NCBI GenBank assembly: GCA_003561835.1
Contig: PWVN01000008.1
Span: 1-6,217, forward strand
Direction of reading: 5' to 3'
Source: Syntrophomonadaceae bacterium
Lineage (GTDB): Bacteria; Bacillota; Dethiobacteria; PWVN01
DNA length: 6,217 nucleotides
Shown: one piece after another, positions 4,882 to 6,217 of the stretch
Numbering within the stretch: position 1 is the first letter of the stretch
Layout of the letters: every line of letters starts with the position of its first letter
Program-made: the position numbers and the translations under genes
The notes under the pieces: model-generated
What the model saw: only the letters and a program-made list of their open reading frames with translations
Told to the model about the DNA's origin: nothing
Databases searched by the model: none

Positions 4882-5628
4882 CACCGCGTTGTATACCCGG
4901 GAGGCCCCCTGGTATAGGAGCAAGGAGGCGGCTTCCTCCAGAGTGGACCCCGTGGTGAAGATATCATCCACCAGCAGAAAAACTTTTCCCCGGACAGGAA
5001 GAGAAAGGAATGATGCTGGGCGGGAAAGAGCGGAGAAAGGGAAAGGTCGGGGAGGGGGCTGCTGCTTGAGGCGGAAGGCGCCCTTCAGGTTGTGCAGCCT
5101 TTCTTCCCGGGATAATCTGGTCTGGGGGGGTGTGTTCCGCTGCCGCTCAAACAGGTCGGCCACGGGAATCCCCAATCTTGAGGCAACTTCCTGGGCCAGA
5201 AGGCCGGACTGGTTATAACCGCGCTCCCGGAGCCTGCGGGGATGCAGGGGGATGGGAGTGATGGCGGAAATAGGGGGCCAATCCTTCTGCTGGCTGATAC
5301 AGCGGGCCAAAAGCTGCCCCAAGGGTTTTGCCAGGTGGCTGCCGCTCCCATATTTTAGCCTGTGAAGGCATTCTTTCAAATCACCGCCATACCAGCCGAG
5401 GGCAACGGTACCGCTAAAGGAAAAGGACCGGGGACGGCCCCGGGTACAGCAGTGGTTGTATTCCGGACGACCTGCACAGAAGGAGCAGCCCGGGGTGCTG
5501 AAGAAAGGGGCTTTCTTCAGGCAGGCGGCGCAAAGATGGCCTTCCCGCTCCTCCGTCAGAAGGGGCAGTCGACAGAAAAGGCAAGTGGGCGGAAACAGCA
5601 AATCAACCAGGCTTTTTACGGCAGCCAT
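4870..5628 (-). CDS. comF: ComF family protein (ComFC/GntX-like phosphoribosyltransferase fold)
   Basis: The ComFC family is needed for uptake of transforming DNA in naturally competent bacteria; the protein is cytoplasmic and has a type I phosphoribosyltransferase fold of unproven substrate. The 252 residues begin LLFPPTCLFC (10-19) with a cysteine-rich N-terminus: C16-C19, C33-C36 and C48-C51 with C60/C61, a zinc-ribbon pattern. IPLHPRRLRERGYNQS (126-141) and RNTPPQTRLSREERLHNLKGAF (164-185) are family signatures, and VDDIFTTGST (220-229) is the PRPP-binding loop. A Pro-rich stretch about 190-213, before that loop, looks inserted. ATG 5628 is the first possible start, as a stop lies three codons upstream. 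AAAGGGAG touches the ATG with no spacer, an unusually close ribosome site that may mean weak initiation. No convincing promoter was found in the 58-base gap upstream. Other com genes are not in view, so a role in competence here is unproven. Confidence 0.95.
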   Translation of the reverse strand: MAAVKSLVDLLFPPTCLFCRLPLLTEEREGHLCAACLKKAPFFSTPGCSFCAGRPEYNHCCTRGRPRSFSFSGTVALGWYGGDLKECLHRLKYGSGSHLAKPLGQLLARCISQQKDWPPISAITPIPLHPRRLRERGYNQSGLLAQEVASRLGIPVADLFERQRNTPPQTRLSREERLHNLKGAFRLKQQPPPRPFPFSALSRPASFLSLPVRGKVFLLVDDIFTTGSTLEEAASLLLYQGASRVYNAVVAR

Positions 5629-5686
5629 CTCCCTTTATCAAAACCCCATCATGGAAAACCAAAAAAACGAATAACAGCACAATCAT

Positions 5687-6217
5687 TTACGCCCTACAAT
5701 CTTTGGGCTCCCCCCTGTAGGGATAAGGTAGGGGGGCTTGCAGCGACTTTGCCACTGCAGTTTTGCTGATTCCTAAATACTGGGCTATGTCAGCGTGACT
5801 GCAACCGTATCTCGCACAGGCAATGGCAATAAATTCCCTTCTCGCCAGAACAATATCCTGGCATTTCCTCTTGTTCAAAATGTCTGTTTTTCGTACACCG
5901 GTTTTCTCTTCTATTTCTAAAAGAACCCCCTCAAAAGCCTGCCTGAGTTGGTCGGCAACCTGCTCCTTCCAGAAACACTCGCTGTCTCGAGGGATTTCTG
6001 CCATGGCTTGACTGTCGTCTGTCATGAAAAAAGAATACCCCACAACGGCCTTCTTCAGCTCAGGGCCAAAAAAGCTCAATGGGAAATCGACATCTACGAT
6101 GCTTTTCCTTTGGGGTTGCAAATAACTGCTGTGACTGCTCCAGGGATAATCCAGGTTACCAGACAGGCCTGCTTCCAGCGGGTTCTTGTGGATATAGCGG
6201 ATTAGGCTCAAGAAATA
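5687..6217 (-). CDS. Y1/RAYT-like transposase, C-terminal part with DnaA-like helix-turn-helix (5' end outside window)
   Basis: The frame is open from base 6217 to TAA at 5689-5687, 176 residues. It begins YFLSLIRYIHKNPLEAGL and continues DYPWSSHSSYL (23-33), the typical end of the Y1_Tnp (Transposase_17, IS200-like/REP-associated) domain. The HUH metal-binding motif and catalytic tyrosine would lie in the missing N-terminal part. Residues 40-87 are a variable linker. Residues 88-160 resemble the DnaA C-terminal DNA-binding domain: EIEEKTGVRKTDILNKRK (101-118), an ARREFIAIACARYG helix (125-138) and HTH helices HADIAQYLGISKTAVAKSL (141-159). Such enzymes nick and join single-stranded DNA at hairpins; genomic RAYTs are often immobile and act on short palindromic repeats. 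The frame is intact within the window. Whether the gene is complete cannot be seen. A hairpin overlaps its stop codon. Confidence 0.88.
   Translation of the reverse strand, partial: YFLSLIRYIHKNPLEAGLSGNLDYPWSSHSSYLQPQRKSIVDVDFPLSFFGPELKKAVVGYSFFMTDDSQAMAEIPRDSECFWKEQVADQLRQAFEGVLLEIEEKTGVRKTDILNKRKCQDIVLARREFIAIACARYGCSHADIAQYLGISKTAVAKSLQAPLPYPYRGEPKDCRA
5692..5722. repeat. Inverted repeat at the 3' end of the transposase gene
   Basis: CCCTACA (5692-5698) and TGTAGGG (5716-5722) form a perfect 7-bp stem whose 17-base loop holds GGG and CCCCCC runs that can pair further. A second run, GGGGGG at 5731-5736, offers an alternative partner for the C-run. The structure lies in the last codons of the transposase gene, with no T-run behind it. 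It could be a hairpin used by the transposase, a weak attenuator, or chance in GC-rich coding sequence. Confidence 0.45.

Noticed and set aside
5629..5686. Promoter for comF
   Set aside because: The gap is AT-rich with a T-run on the minus strand, but no -35/-10 pair at 16-18 base spacing was convincing; the one near TGATAA would start inside the ribosome site.
1..6217. Novel defence, toxin-antitoxin or biosynthetic system
   Set aside because: Apart from the one unrecognised protein, all genes belong to known housekeeping or transposase families and most have separate transcription signals; nothing links them as a new system.

Overview
The window looks like a chromosomal segment of a moderately high-GC Bacillota (Clostridia-type, probably endospore-forming) bacterium. 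This is inferred from three things: the comF - csp - hpf - (X) - secA gene order, a SecA start and core that read like Bacillota sequences, and a promoter ahead of hpf that fits the sigma-H consensus. Species cannot be named from sequence reading alone. GC appears to be in the high fifties by eye, with AT-rich islands only at the promoters.

All credible genes lie on the minus strand, so transcription runs from high to low coordinates. In that order: (1) 6217-5687, the 3' part of a Y1 (HUH/RAYT-like) transposase with a DnaA-like helix-turn-helix C-terminus, cut by the window edge; (2) 5628-4870, comF, a zinc-finger plus phosphoribosyltransferase-fold competence-type protein; (3) a 263-base gap with degenerate repeats, a large perfect inverted repeat and the csp promoter; (4) 4606-4409, a cold-shock protein, followed by a terminator; (5) a sigma-H-like promoter and 4259-3726, the long-form ribosome hibernation factor hpf, followed by a strong terminator; (6) 3604-2474, an unrecognised protein with a nucleotidyltransferase-like N-terminal half; (7) a 223-base gap with duplicated 3'-end sequence, 11-bp tandem repeats, a secA promoter and a structured leader; (8) 2250-1, the first 750 codons of secA, running off the window. 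Long plus-strand frames are antisense shadows of these genes.

Most genes appear to be separate transcription units rather than one operon: csp, hpf and secA each have a recognisable promoter, and csp and hpf each end at a terminator. The shared theme is growth-state physiology: cold-shock RNA chaperone, ribosome dimerisation in stationary phase, preprotein export and DNA uptake. No new multi-gene system is evident. The most interesting items are the degenerate nucleotidyltransferase-like gene between hpf and secA, the sigma-H-like promoter of hpf, the acidic/Pro-Gly insert in SecA, the repeat-rich secA control region, and a REP-like palindrome near a RAYT-like transposase.
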